The position numbers were made by a program, and so were the translations under genes. DNA of 64,000 nucleotides from Nocardioides oleivorans. Lineage in GTDB: Bacteria > Actinomycetota > Actinomycetes > Propionibacteriales > Nocardioidaceae. Position 1 is the first letter of the stretch. The number at the start of each line of letters is the position of its first letter. Location: positions 62,001 through 126,000 of the forward strand of contig NZ_SDWT01000003.1 of assembly GCF_004137255.1 (NCBI RefSeq). Reading direction: 5' to 3'. Below are positions 1 to 9,300 of this stretch, piece after piece. The notes below the pieces were generated by a model. It was not told the DNA's origin. It saw only the letters and a list, made by a program, of their open reading frames with translations, and did no database searches.

Positions 1-29
1 AGGACCAGCCGGCAGCGCGCCCCTCCGCC

Positions 30-1271
30 TCAGAACCCGAACGACGGCTCCGGTGCGGCAGCGGTGCGCAGCGCCCGGGCCAGGTCGGCGTACGCGCCCG
101 GGCGGTGCTCCTGCACGAGGCCCGCGCGGAGCAGGTTCGCGACGGAGCGTCCCAGGTAGCCGGCGCCCAGGACGGCGGCGTCGAGCGCGACGTCGGCCGC
201 GGAGTCGGTCCGCACCGCCGTGCCTTCGCCGCCGGAGGCGACCACCTGCCAGCGGCCGGCGTTCCACGGTGCGTGGCGGTCCGCGACCTCGACCACGACG
301 TCGCAGTCGTCCTCGTAGGTCCGCTGCGACCACGCGGCCGCCAGGTCGACGACCCGGATCCAGGTGCTGTCCCAGGTCTTCACGGTGCCAGTCCCGCGAG
401 GCCCGCCGACCCAGTCGAGCACCGGGTCGTCGGTGGCGACGGCGTCGACCTTCGTCGTCCCCATCAGGTCCAGGTCGACGAGGCGCCGGAGCAGCGCCAG
501 CCGGGCCGCGGGTCCGCCCGTGAGCAGGCCGGCGGTGACCGTGCCGGAGGGCCGGGCGTCGTCCCACTTGTGCTCGCGACGGAACGCCACGGCGCCCACG
601 TCACGGCCCTCGCGGCGGGCGAAGAGGATGCGCCGGCGCTCCTTGTCGCGCAGCTCGGCGGCCGACTCCGAGCCGAAGAGCCGGGTGAAGTCGGAGGACC
701 CGATGATGGTGCCGGGGGCACCCGGCGCACCGGCACGCGCACAGTCGCGCCACCGGTCGGTCGCGCCCGGCGCCGAGCTGTCGACGAGGTGCGTCGTGAT
801 GCCGGCGACCTCGTCCTCGAGGTGGGGAGCGGTGAAGGTGGTGCCGCGGCCCACGTGCACCTGGAGCTGGAGGGCCGCCATCCCGTAGCCGAAGCGTCCG
901 TAGATGCCCTGCTCGCTGGCGTGCAGGGCCGACAGGGCGAGCCCGGCGTCGCGCGTGCGGGCGAGGTGGTCGGCCATCATCGCGGACAGCACGCCGCGGC
1001 GGCGCACGTCCGGGTGGACGCCCACCCAAGTCAGCCCCGCGATCGGCACCAGGGCACCGCCGGGCAGCGCGAGCTCCATCGGTCGGACGCCGTAGATCCC
1101 GCTGTGCCGGTCGTCCGGACCGTCGGGCAGGTCGGCCACGAAGCGCTGGTCCTCGGGGAGGCCGAGCCGCAGGTGGTCGGCGTCGGCCTCGCCGACCTCC
1201 CCGAACCACACCAGCTGGTCGGTGGCCAGGAAGCGGGCGGCGTCCTCGGACGGGCGTACGTCGATGCTCAC
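30..1271 (-). CDS. Eis-like GNAT N-acetyltransferase
   Basis: This 413-residue protein has the layout of the Eis family: an N-terminal GNAT domain, a second degenerate GNAT-like domain and a C-terminal sterol-carrier-like domain. The acetyl-CoA loop is visible at residues 85-97 (VHPDVRRRGVLSA, an RxxGxA-type pyrophosphate loop). A YGRFGYG motif at 124-130 holds the tyrosine that acts as general acid in Eis, and the chain ends in Phe413, as in Eis enzymes that use the C-terminal carboxylate in catalysis. Family members acetylate amines such as aminoglycosides or lysine side chains; the substrate here cannot be read from sequence. It starts at GTG with GAAAGG upstream. It is divergent from the oxidoreductase at 1341 and appears to be a single-gene unit. 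Confidence 0.88.
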   Translation of the reverse strand: MSIDVRPSEDAARFLATDQLVWFGEVGEADADHLRLGLPEDQRFVADLPDGPDDRHSGIYGVRPMELALPGGALVPIAGLTWVGVHPDVRRRGVLSAMMADHLARTRDAGLALSALHASEQGIYGRFGYGMAALQLQVHVGRGTTFTAPHLEDEVAGITTHLVDSSAPGATDRWRDCARAGAPGAPGTIIGSSDFTRLFGSESAAELRDKERRRILFARREGRDVGAVAFRREHKWDDARPSGTVTAGLLTGGPAARLALLRRLVDLDLMGTTKVDAVATDDPVLDWVGGPRGTGTVKTWDSTWIRVVDLAAAWSQRTYEDDCDVVVEVADRHAPWNAGRWQVVASGGEGTAVRTDSAADVALDAAVLGAGYLGRSVANLLRAGLVQEHRPGAYADLARALRTAAAPEPSFGF

Positions 1272-1328
1272 GGGGCCAGCCTTTCGCCCGTGCGGGGGAC
1301 CTGCAACCGGTTAAGGAGGCCCACTCGC

Positions 1329-1334
1329 TAGGGT
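1329..1334 (+). promoter_or_regulatory. candidate -10 box (TAGGGT), leaderless promoter
   Basis: TAGGGT lies exactly six bases before the ATG at 1341, so transcription would begin at or next to the start codon. No clear -35 box is seen at the usual distance. Confidence 0.5.
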
Positions 1335-1340
1335 CGGAGG

Positions 1341-2309
1341 ATGTTCGCCGTCTACGCCGAGACCTTCTCCTTCGACGACCCGCTGAGCGGCCTGGTGGTG
1401 GGGGAGCGGCCCGATCCCGAGGCGCCGGACGGGTGGGCGACGGTGACGGTGAAGGCGGCCAGCCTCAACCACCACGACCTGTGGTCGCTGCGCGGTGTCG
1501 GCCTGCGCGAGGAGGCCCTGCCGATGATCCTCGGCTGCGACGCGGCCGGCCTCGACGAGGACGGCAACGAGGTCGTGGTGCACGGGGTGATCGGTGACCC
1601 GGCGTGGACCGGCGAGGAGGCCGACGACCCCGGTCGCTCGCTCCTCTCCGAGCGTCACCAGGGCACGCTGGCCGACCGGGTGATCGTGCCGCGGCGCAAC
1701 CTGGTGCCCAAGCCCGCCTCGCTCTCCTTCGAGGAGGCCGCCTGCCTGCCGACCGCGTGGCTCACCGCCTACCGGATGCTGTTCGTCCAGGGCGCCTGCA
1801 AGCCCGGCGAGACGGTGCTCGTGCAGGGCGCCGGAGGCGGTGTCGCCACGGCCCTCATCACCCTCGCCCGCGCCGCCGGCGTCCGCGTCCTGGCCACCAG
1901 CCGTGACGAGGCGAAGCGGGCCCGCGCGCTCGAGCTCGGCGCGCACGAGGTCTTCGAGTCCGGAGCCCGGCTGCCGGTGAAGGTCGACGCCGTGATGGAG
2001 ACCGTCGGCAAGGCGACGTGGACCCACTCGATCAGGTCGCTGCGCCCGGGTGGACGCATCGTCATCAGTGGCACGACGTCGGGTCCCGACGTCGACGACG
2101 CAGGGCTCACCCACGTCTTCTTCAAGCAGCTCTCCGTCATCGGCTCGACCATGGGCACCCGCTCGGAGCTGGACGCCCTCGTCCGGTTCCTCGACGCCAC
2201 CGGCGCCCGCCCCGTGCTGGACCGGGTCCTGCCGATGGAGCAGGCCCGCGAGGGCTTCGCGGCGATGGCCCAGGGCGACCTGTTCGGCAAGGTCGTCTTC
2301 ACCCGATGA
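1341..2309 (+). CDS. MDR-family zinc-type alcohol dehydrogenase / quinone oxidoreductase
   Basis: This 322-residue medium-chain dehydrogenase/reductase has an N-terminal GroES-like fold (residues about 1-110) and a Rossmann domain with the NAD(P) loop VQGAGGGVATA near residue 160. The usual catalytic-zinc cysteine after the first strand is not evident: the corresponding segment reads SLNHHDLWSLRG. It therefore resembles zinc-independent quinone or enoyl reductases as much as alcohol dehydrogenases. The substrate is unknown. The stop overlaps the start of the downstream short-chain dehydrogenase (ATGA), so the two are probably co-translated. The start is ATG preceded by TAGGGT at -10 spacing. 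Confidence 0.85.
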   Translation: MFAVYAETFSFDDPLSGLVVGERPDPEAPDGWATVTVKAASLNHHDLWSLRGVGLREEALPMILGCDAAGLDEDGNEVVVHGVIGDPAWTGEEADDPGRSLLSERHQGTLADRVIVPRRNLVPKPASLSFEEAACLPTAWLTAYRMLFVQGACKPGETVLVQGAGGGVATALITLARAAGVRVLATSRDEAKRARALELGAHEVFESGARLPVKVDAVMETVGKATWTHSIRSLRPGGRIVISGTTSGPDVDDAGLTHVFFKQLSVIGSTMGTRSELDALVRFLDATGARPVLDRVLPMEQAREGFAAMAQGDLFGKVVFTR

Positions 2310-3010
2310 CCTCGAAGCGACACGTCATCACCGGTGCCGGGTCGGGCATCGGACTGGCGCTGGCGCGCCGGCTCGCCGAGCGCGGCGACGACCTCGTCCT
2401 CGTCGCGCGCAGCCGGGCCCGCGCCGACGACCTCGCCGGCACCTTCCCGGCCGCACAGGTGCTGGTGGCCGACCTCGCCGACCCCGGCACCCTCAACGGC
2501 CTCGGGAGACAGGTCGACGGCGGTGTCGACACCCTCCTCCACGTGGCCGGCGTGGTCGAGCTCGCCCCGGTCGAGCGGCTCCGCCTCGCTGACTGGGAGG
2601 AGCAGCTCGCGGTCAACCTGACCGCCCCGGCCGTGCTCAGTCGCGAGCTGCTGCCGCAGCTGCGGGCCAGCGGCGGCACGGTGGTGTTCGTCAACTCGTC
2701 GGCCGGGCTCAGCGCCGGCGCCGAGTGGTCGGCGTACGCCGCCTCGAAGTTCGGGCTGCGCGCCTTCGCCGACGCGCTCCGCGCCGAGGAGGTCGAGCAC
2801 GGGGTCCGGGTCAGCACGATCTACCCGAGCCGCACGGCCACGCCGATGCAGGAGAAGGTCCACGAGCAGGAGGGCCGGACCTACGACGCCTCGCGGTGGA
2901 TCAGCTCGGACACGGTCGTCGACACGATCGTCCACGTCATCGACCTGCCGGGGGACGCGACGATCCCCGACGTGACCGTGCGACCGGTCGCGCCGCGCCC
3001 GGGCGCCTAG
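2306..3010 (+). CDS. SDR-family oxidoreductase
   Basis: This 234-residue short-chain dehydrogenase opens with the cofactor loop GAGSGIG (residues 10-16). The catalytic serine lies in FVNSSAG and the YxxxK pair in YAASK, near residues 140-160. The ATG at 2306 is chosen because it overlaps the stop of the preceding gene by four bases and places the glycine loop at the normal distance from the N-terminus. NADP(H)-dependent oxidation or reduction of a small alcohol or ketone is expected; the substrate is not known. The stop codon lies in a CTAG shared with the convergent TetR gene. Confidence 0.88.
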   Translation: MTSKRHVITGAGSGIGLALARRLAERGDDLVLVARSRARADDLAGTFPAAQVLVADLADPGTLNGLGRQVDGGVDTLLHVAGVVELAPVERLRLADWEEQLAVNLTAPAVLSRELLPQLRASGGTVVFVNSSAGLSAGAEWSAYAASKFGLRAFADALRAEEVEHGVRVSTIYPSRTATPMQEKVHEQEGRTYDASRWISSDTVVDTIVHVIDLPGDATIPDVTVRPVAPRPGA

Positions 3011-3666
3011 CCCTCGCGCGAGCGCCAGCTCAGCGCGCCCACGAGGAGCATCCGCAGCTGGGTGCGGGCCTGCTCGAGCGTGCGTGCCTCACCGTCGGGA
3101 TCCTCGACGAGGCGCTCGGCCATGGTGACCACGAACGACACGATGAGGTCGGCCAGCAGCCCGATGTCGGCGCTGGAGTACTGCTCGGCCGCGCCGCTGC
3201 GGGCGATGTCGGTGGCGAGCTCGCGGGTGATCAGCTCGATCTCGTGGCCGATCGCCTCGCGCACCCGGGGCGGACCAGCGGTCCGCTCGCGGGCGATGAA
3301 GGCGTAGTGCGAGCGGTTCTCCCGCACGTGCTGCGCCACGATCGGGAGCGAGCCGTCGATGAAGTCGGTGTACTCGGGTGCGTGCCGCCAGACGTCGAGC
3401 AGCATCATCCGCAAGGACCGGAAGCTCTCGTCGACCAGCGCGAGTCCGAGCAGCTCGAGCGACCCGAAGTGGCGGTAGAACGCGGTGGGCACGACGCCCA
3501 CCTGCTTGGCCACCTGGCGCAGGGAGATCGCCATCAGGTTGGAGTCGGCGGCCAGGGCGAGGGCGGCATCGAGGATCGCGCGGCGGGTGCGTTCCTTGCG
3601 CTCGGCGCGTGAGCCGTGGTCCTCCTCGGTTGGGCGCCCGGCGTCGCCCGACCCCTCCCTGGTCAT
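3007..3666 (-). CDS. TetR-family regulator of the desaturase operon
   Basis: This 219-residue protein has a TetR helix-turn-helix at about residues 20-70 (RRAILDAALALA, then ISLRQVAKQVGV and TAFYRHFGS) followed by an all-helical ligand domain. It is divergent from the ferredoxin-reductase/desaturase operon, the arrangement of lipid-responsive DesT/FasR-like repressors, and a 6-4-6 inverted repeat sits in the shared intergenic region. Control of the desaturase operon is inferred from position. The start is set at ATG 3666, preceded by TACCAT and six bases, rather than at the upstream ATG at 3720, whose extra residues are basic and unlike TetR N-termini. Confidence 0.85.
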   Translation of the reverse strand: MTREGSGDAGRPTEEDHGSRAERKERTRRAILDAALALAADSNLMAISLRQVAKQVGVVPTAFYRHFGSLELLGLALVDESFRSLRMMLLDVWRHAPEYTDFIDGSLPIVAQHVRENRSHYAFIARERTAGPPRVREAIGHEIELITRELATDIARSGAAEQYSSADIGLLADLIVSFVVTMAERLVEDPDGEARTLEQARTQLRMLLVGALSWRSREG

Positions 3667-3672
3667 GTCGCG

Positions 3673-3678
3673 ATGGTA
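3673..3678 (-). promoter_or_regulatory. candidate -10 box (TACCAT) of the TetR gene
   Basis: Read on the minus strand, TACCAT precedes ATG 3666 by six bases. The same hexamer at the same spacing precedes the DUF952 gene at 45937. Confidence 0.5.
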
Positions 3679-3750
3679 GGGCATCCGGGCGTCCCGAGGT
3701 GGCGGTGAACGACTGTGCACGAAAAGTGCGGCGGATCACGTGAGCCGCCA

Positions 3751-3779
3751 TTGACGGCCGGAACGCCACGGGTCATTGT
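3751..3779 (+). promoter_or_regulatory. candidate promoter of the desaturase operon
   Basis: TTGACG at 3751-3756 is followed after 17 bases by CATTGT at 3774-3779. The -35 is good and the -10 is weak. The inverted repeat at 3783-3798 would cover the transcription start. Confidence 0.4.
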
Positions 3780-3782
3780 TGA

Positions 3783-3798
3783 GTGAACATACGTTCAC
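3783..3798 (+). promoter_or_regulatory. inverted-repeat operator (GTGAAC-N4-GTTCAC)
   Basis: This is a perfect 6-base inverted repeat with a 4-base spacer, ending two bases before the AAGGAGG ribosome-binding site of the reductase gene. It lies between the divergent TetR gene and the operon, so it is the natural operator candidate for that TetR protein. A near copy lies at 62750-62765 upstream of the thiolase gene. Confidence 0.65.
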
Positions 3799-3812
3799 CC
3801 AAGGAGGACGCG

Positions 3813-4901
3813 ATGAGCACCCTCACCAGGATCGCCCGCTCCCGCACCGTCGCCGCGCTGGCGTCGCCGCACGGCGTGGACCACTACCTCTCGCGGATCA
3901 ACCCGATGTGGGCCGCGCACGAGGTGCGCGCCCGCGTCGTCGACGTCCACCGGGAGACCGACACGCCCGGCGCACCCGTCGCCACCCTCACGCTCCAGCC
4001 CACCGCCACCTGGCGCGGCCACCGCGCCGGCCAGTACGTCCAGGTCGGGCTGGACCTGCCGGGCTCGGCCCGGCGGATGACCCGGTGCTTCTCGATCTCG
4101 TCCGCCGCCTCGGGAGCGGGGGAGCAGATCACCCTGACCGTCCGCTCCCACGCGGAGGGCCAGGTGAGCAAGTACCTCGTCGACGCCGAGCCGGGCCTCG
4201 TCCTCCACCTCTCGCAGGCGCAGGGCCGGTTCACGCTGCCGGTCAGCCCGGCCACCCCCGGCATCGACCCGCTGCTGTTCATCACCGGCGGCTCGGGCAT
4301 CACGCCCGCGCTGTCGATGGTCCGCACCCTCCTCCGCGACGGGTACGACGGCAGGGCGGGGCGGCCGGTCACGTTCCTCCACTACGCCCGGTCCGAGGCC
4401 GACCAGATCTGTGCCGACGAGCTCGCCCGGATCGCCGAGGACGACAACGACGTGACGGTGCACCTGCGCCACGGCGACGCCGTCTTCAACGAGCTCGAGC
4501 TCCGACGACTGGCCCCCGGCTTCCGGGACACCGACACCTGGGCCTGCGGGCCCGCCGGGATGATCGACCTCGTGCGGGCGGCGTACGGCGACAGCCCCCG
4601 GCTGCGGCTCGAGCTCTTCAAGCCGCCGAGCGCCGCCAGCGGCAGCGCCGAGGGCGACCTCACCTTCGCCGGCAGCGACCAGCGGGTCGCCAACTCCGGC
4701 GCGTCGATCCTCGAGCAGGCCGAGGAGCTCGGCCTCAGGCCGGAGTTCGGCTGCCGGATGGGGATCTGCTTCTCCTGCACCACCCGCAAGACCGAGGGCA
4801 CCGTGCGCAACGTGCTCTCCGGCGCCGAGTCCTCGCTCCCCGACGAGGACATCCAGATCTGTGTCTCCGCCCCCGTCGGCGACTGCGTCGTCGACCTGTG
4901 A
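3813..4901 (+). CDS. ferredoxin reductase (FAD/NAD(P)/2Fe-2S), desaturase electron donor
   Basis: This 362-residue protein combines a flavin-binding barrel (RCFSIS near residues 90-95), an NAD(P) domain (GGSGITP near 158) and a C-terminal plant-type 2Fe-2S domain. The cluster ligands are CRMGICFSC near residues 313-321 plus a later cysteine near 350. It most likely passes electrons from NADPH to the membrane desaturase encoded next, as in the mycobacterial Rv3230c-DesA3 pair. The ATG at 3813 is chosen because AAGGAGG lies at 3801-3807. The downstream desaturase starts 14 bases after this stop. Confidence 0.9.
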   Translation: MSTLTRIARSRTVAALASPHGVDHYLSRINPMWAAHEVRARVVDVHRETDTPGAPVATLTLQPTATWRGHRAGQYVQVGLDLPGSARRMTRCFSISSAASGAGEQITLTVRSHAEGQVSKYLVDAEPGLVLHLSQAQGRFTLPVSPATPGIDPLLFITGGSGITPALSMVRTLLRDGYDGRAGRPVTFLHYARSEADQICADELARIAEDDNDVTVHLRHGDAVFNELELRRLAPGFRDTDTWACGPAGMIDLVRAAYGDSPRLRLELFKPPSAASGSAEGDLTFAGSDQRVANSGASILEQAEELGLRPEFGCRMGICFSCTTRKTEGTVRNVLSGAESSLPDEDIQICVSAPVGDCVVDL

Positions 4902-4915
4902 AGGAAGGACCCACC

Positions 4916-6073
4916 GTGAAGACCACCCCAAAGCCCACCCCCAAGCCCACCCCTAAGCCCACCCCTAAGCCCACCCTGACCGCTGAGCAGCTCGAGGCGT
5001 TCGGCGAGGAGATGGACGCGCTGCGCCAGCGCGTCCTGGCCGACCTCGGCGAGGACGACGCGGCGTACATCCGCACCGTCGTCAAGCGCCAGCAGCAGCT
5101 CGAGGTTCTCGGCCGCGCGCTGTTCTACCTCCCGCCCGCCTGGCCGCTCGCCGTCGGTGCGCTGTCACTGTCCAAGATCATCGAGAACATGGAGATCGGG
5201 CACAACGTGATGCACGGCCAGTACGACTGGATGGGCGACCCGCACCTCAACTCGCGCATCTACGACTGGGACAACGTGTGCCCGGGCGAGCAGTGGAAGT
5301 ACTCCCACAACTACATCCACCACACGTTCACCAACATCCTCGGCAAGGACCGCGACATCGGCTACGGCATCCTCCGCATGGACGAGGACCAGGAGTGGCA
5401 CCCCTACTACCTGGGCAACCCGGTCTACGCGTTCTTGCTGATGGTGTTCTTCGAGTGGGGCGTGGCGATGCACGACCTCGAGGTCGAGAACATCGTCAGG
5501 GGCACCCGCACGATGGAGGACAACAAGGAGCTCCACGCCGGGATCATGCGCAAGGTGCGCCGCCAGGCGCTCAAGGACTACCTGCTCTTCCCGGCACTGA
5601 CCGGTCCGCTGTTCCCGCTGACCTTCGTCGGCAACGCGACGGCCAACCTGGTGCGCAACGTCTGGGCGTTCAACATCATCTTCTGCGGCCACTTCCCGGC
5701 CGGCGCCGAGACCTTCAGCCAGGACGAGTGCGCCGACGGACCGGAAGGCCGCGAGACCCGGGGCCACTGGTACTACCGGCAGATCCTCGGCTCGGCCAAC
5801 ATCACGGGCAGCCCGCTGTTCCACGTCCTGTCGGGCAACCTGAGCCACCAGATCGAGCACCACCTGTTCCCCGACCTGCCGGCCCGGCGCTACCCCGAGA
5901 TCGCGCCCGAGGTGCGCGAGATCTGCGAGCGCTACGGCATCGAGTACACGACCGGCCCGCTGCGCAAGCAGCTCGGCAGCGTCGCGCGCAAGATCTGCCG
6001 CCTCGCCCTGCCCGACCGCAGGGCGCCGCAGCCGGGCACGCCCGAGGCCGTACGCCGTCCGCTCGCGGCCTGA
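4916..6073 (+). CDS. membrane fatty-acid (acyl-CoA) desaturase, DesA3-like
   Basis: This 385-residue integral-membrane desaturase carries the three histidine clusters of the family: GHNVMH near residue 97, HNYIHH near 131 and HQIEHH near 311, which bind the di-iron centre. Hydrophobic stretches lie between them. It should introduce a double bond into a long-chain acyl-CoA or acyl-lipid using electrons from the adjacent reductase. The GTG at 4916 is chosen because AAGGAAGG lies seven bases upstream. The N-terminus is unusual: four consecutive KPT(P/L) repeats encoded by a 12-base tandem repeat. A start further downstream is possible but has no comparable ribosome-binding site. Confidence 0.9.
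   Translation: MKTTPKPTPKPTPKPTPKPTLTAEQLEAFGEEMDALRQRVLADLGEDDAAYIRTVVKRQQQLEVLGRALFYLPPAWPLAVGALSLSKIIENMEIGHNVMHGQYDWMGDPHLNSRIYDWDNVCPGEQWKYSHNYIHHTFTNILGKDRDIGYGILRMDEDQEWHPYYLGNPVYAFLLMVFFEWGVAMHDLEVENIVRGTRTMEDNKELHAGIMRKVRRQALKDYLLFPALTGPLFPLTFVGNATANLVRNVWAFNIIFCGHFPAGAETFSQDECADGPEGRETRGHWYYRQILGSANITGSPLFHVLSGNLSHQIEHHLFPDLPARRYPEIAPEVREICERYGIEYTTGPLRKQLGSVARKICRLALPDRRAPQPGTPEAVRRPLAA
4931..4975 (+). repeat. 12-bp tandem repeat inside desaturase gene (KPTP units)
   Basis: There are nearly four copies of AAGCCCACCCCY in frame, encoding KPTP-KPTP-KPTP-KPT at residues 6-20 of the desaturase. Copies differ only at a third codon position, which suggests recent expansion by slippage. 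Confidence 0.8.
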
Positions 6074-6078
6074 GCGGG

Positions 6079-6122
6079 CCCGGTCGTCGGGGTCCCGGTC
6101 GGGGTCCCGGTCGTCGGGGTCC
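6079..6122. repeat. 17-bp direct repeat between desaturase and small gene
   Basis: CCCGGTCGTCGGGGTCC occurs at 6079-6095 and again at 6106-6122, with a partial copy (GGTCGGGGTC) between them. It fills most of the gap between two convergent genes and ends on the stop codon of the small gene. Confidence 0.7.
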
Positions 6123-6298
6123 TAGTCGTCCGGGTCGTCGAGCCGCGCCAGCCAGGTGGCGAGGCGCTCGATCGGGATCTCGAAGTCGGGGTGGGCGTCG
6201 ACGAACGCCTGGAGCTGCTCGGCGAGCCACGCCAGGGTGACCTCCTCGTCACCCCGGCGCTTCTCGAGCTCCTCGATCCCGCGATCGGTGAAGTACAC
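6122..6298 (-). CDS. DUF6104-like small protein downstream of kgd
   Basis: This is a 58-residue acidic protein that starts MYFTDRGIEELEKRRG and ends LATWLARLDDPDD. It begins at GTG 6298, 18 bases after the kgd stop and on the same strand, with GGGAG ahead of the start. The sequence matches the small actinobacterial family I know as DUF6104, which is commonly found beside the 2-oxoglutarate dehydrogenase gene. It has no signal peptide, membrane segment or metal-binding cysteines; predicted helices at both ends suggest a small helical protein. The function is unknown. Co-transcription with kgd suggests a role with that enzyme, but this is inference. Confidence 0.82.
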   Translation of the reverse strand: MYFTDRGIEELEKRRGDEEVTLAWLAEQLQAFVDAHPDFEIPIERLATWLARLDDPDD

Positions 6299-6316
6299 CC
6301 GTCCGGCTCCCGTGCC

Positions 6317-9300
6317 TCAGTAGTCGGTGCCGCTGCCGCGGGGCGACTCGAAGGCCGCGTCGAGGAGCGTCTTCTGCTCCTCGACGTGGCGCTTGACGGT
6401 GCCGACCGACGGCGAGGCCGACGACGGACGGGTGATCGGCTCGACCACCTGGTCCAGCTCGGGCCACACGTTGAGCTGGTAGTGCGGCCACGGGCCCATG
6501 TTGCGCGGCTCGTCCTGCACCCAGCGGATCGCCTTGAGGTTGGGGTACTTCGCGATCTCGGCCCGGATCTCCGCGAGCGGGTTCGGGTAGAGGCGCTCGA
6601 CGCGGCCGATGGCGAACGTCGACCCGTTCTCGCGCTTGGCCCGCTCGACCATGAGGTCCCACGTGACGCGGCCCGAGCACATGATCAGCGTCTCGACCTG
6701 GGCCGGGTCGGCCTCGCCGTCGTCGAACATGGCGTCGCCGATGAACGGGCGGAACGTGGTGTCCCCGACGAAGTCGGCCGGCTGCGAGGCCGCCTCCTTG
6801 CGCTTGAGCATCGACTTCGGGGTGAAGACGATGAGGGGGCGGTGCTCCTCGCCGAGCGAGTGAGAGCGCAGCAGGTGGAAGTACGACGCGGGGGTCGAGG
6901 GCTGCGCGACGACCATCGCGTCCTCGGCGCTCATCGTCAAGAAGCGCTCGATGCGTGCCGACGAGTGGTCCGGGCCCTGGCCCTCGTAGCCGTGGGGGAG
7001 CAGCAGGACGACGCCGGACTGCTGGCGCCACTTCGTCTCGCCGGCGGAGATGAACTCGTCGATGACGGTCTGCGCGCCGTTGACGAAGTCACCGAACTGC
7101 GCCTCCCACAGGACCAGCGCCTCGGGGCGGGCGACGGAGTAGCCGTACTCGAAGCCGAGGGCGGCGTACTCCGAGAGCAGCGAGTCGTAGACGTGGAACT
7201 TCGCCTGGTCGTCGGTCAGGTTGGTCAGCGGCGTCCACTCGTCGGCGTTGACGCGATCGATGATCGTGGCGAACCGCGACACGAACGTGCCACGACGCGA
7301 GTCCTGGCCCGCCAGGCGGACCGGGCGGCCCTCCATGAGGAGCGAGCCGAAGGCGAGGATCTCGCCGGTGCCCCAGTCGATGGGACCGGCCGAGATCGCG
7401 GCCGAGCGGCGTTGGAGCTGCGGCATCACCTTCGGGTGGACGGTGAAGTCGTCCGGCGGGGTGACGTAGCTGTCGGCGATCCGCTTGAGGACCTCCTGGG
7501 TGACCGCGGTCGAGAAGTCGCCTGCGGGCTTGTCCGGGTAGTCCGGGACGGTCGTCCACTCGGTCGGCGCCTCCGAGCTGGCCTCGCGCACCTCGGTGAA
7601 GACGCGCTCGAGCTGCTGCTGGTAGTCCTTGAGGACCTGCTCGGCCTCCTCGATCGTGATGTCACCACGACCGATGAGCGACTCGGTGTAGAGCTTGCGC
7701 ACCGAGCGCTTCTGCTCGATGAGGTCGTACATCAGCGGCTGCGTGTACGACGGGTCGTCACCCTCGTTGTGACCGCGACGGCGGTAGCACACGAGGTCGA
7801 TGACGACGTCCTTCTTGAACGCCTGGCGGTAGTCGAACGCGAGCCGGGCCACGCGGATGCAGGCCTCGGGGTCGTCACCGTTGACGTGGAAGATCGGCGC
7901 CTGCACCATCCGCGCCACGTCGGTGGCGTAGAGGGACGAGCGCGACGAACCCGGTGCGGTGGTGAAGCCGACCTGGTTGTTGATCACCACGTGCACGGTG
8001 CCGCCGGTGCGGTAGCCGCGCAGCTGCGAGAGGTTGAGCGTCTCGGCGACCACGCCCTGGCCGGCGAAGGCGGCGTCGCCGTGCACCAGCAGGGGGAGGA
8101 CCGGGAACTTCTCGCCCTGGTCGAGGATGTCCTGCTTGGCGCGGGCGATGCCCTCGAGGACCGGGTTGACGGCCTCGAGGTGGGACGGGTTCGCGGCGAC
8201 CGAGACCTTGATCTTGTCGCCCGAGCCGGCCACGAACTCGCCCTCGGCGCCGAGGTGGTACTTCACGTCGCCCGAGCCCTGGACCGTGCGCGGGTCGATG
8301 TTGCCCTCGAACTCGCGGAAGATCTGGCTGTACTTCTTGCCGACGATGTTGGCGAGCATGTTGAGCCGGCCGCGGTGGGCCATGCCGATGGTGACCTCGT
8401 CGAGGCCCGCCTCGGCGGCCGCCTCGCAGATCTCGTCGACCAGCGGGATCGTGGTCTCGCCGCCCTCGAGGCTGAAGCGCTTCTGGCCGACGAACTTGGT
8501 CTGGAGGAACGTCTCGAACGCCTCGGCCTGGTTGAGCTTGAGCAGGATGCGCAGCTGCTCCTCGCGGGGCGGCTTCACGTGCGGCTGCTCGACGCGCTCC
8601 TGGATCCACTTGCGCTGCTCGGGATCCATGATGTGCATGTACTCGATGCCGGTCGTGCGGCAGTAGGAGTCGCGCAGGATGCCGAGGATGTTGCGCAGCT
8701 TCATGAAGCGCCGGCCCTCGCCGCCGAACGAGCCGGTGGCGAACTCGCGGTCGAGGTCCCACAGGGTCAGCCCGTGCGACTCCACCTCGAGGTCGGGGTG
8801 GCTGCGCTGGCGGTACTCCAGCGGGTCGGTGTCGGCCATCAGGTGGCCGCGGACGCGGTAGGCGTGGATCAGCTCGAGGATCCGGGCCTGCTTGACGATG
8901 TCGTCGTCGTGGGAGGCCACGACGTCGCGCGACCAGCGGATCGGCTCGTAGGGGATCCGCAGCGAGCGGAAGATCTCGTCGTAGAAGTCGTTCTCGCCGA
9001 GCAGCAGGCCGTGGACGCGCTTGAGGAACTCACCCGACTGAGCACCCTGGATGACGCGGTGGTCGTAGGTCGAGGTCAGCGTCATCGCCTTGCTGATGGC
9101 GTTGCGGTTGATCGCCTCGTCGGAGGCGCCCTGCCACTCCGGCGGGTACTCCATCGCGCCGACGCCGATGATCGCGCCCTGCCCGGCCATCAGGCGCGGC
9201 ACCGAGTGGACGGTGCCGATGCCGCCGGGGTTGGTCAGCGAGATCGTGGTGCCCTGGAAGTCGGCGACGGTGAGCTTGCCGTCGCGTGCCTTGCGGACCA

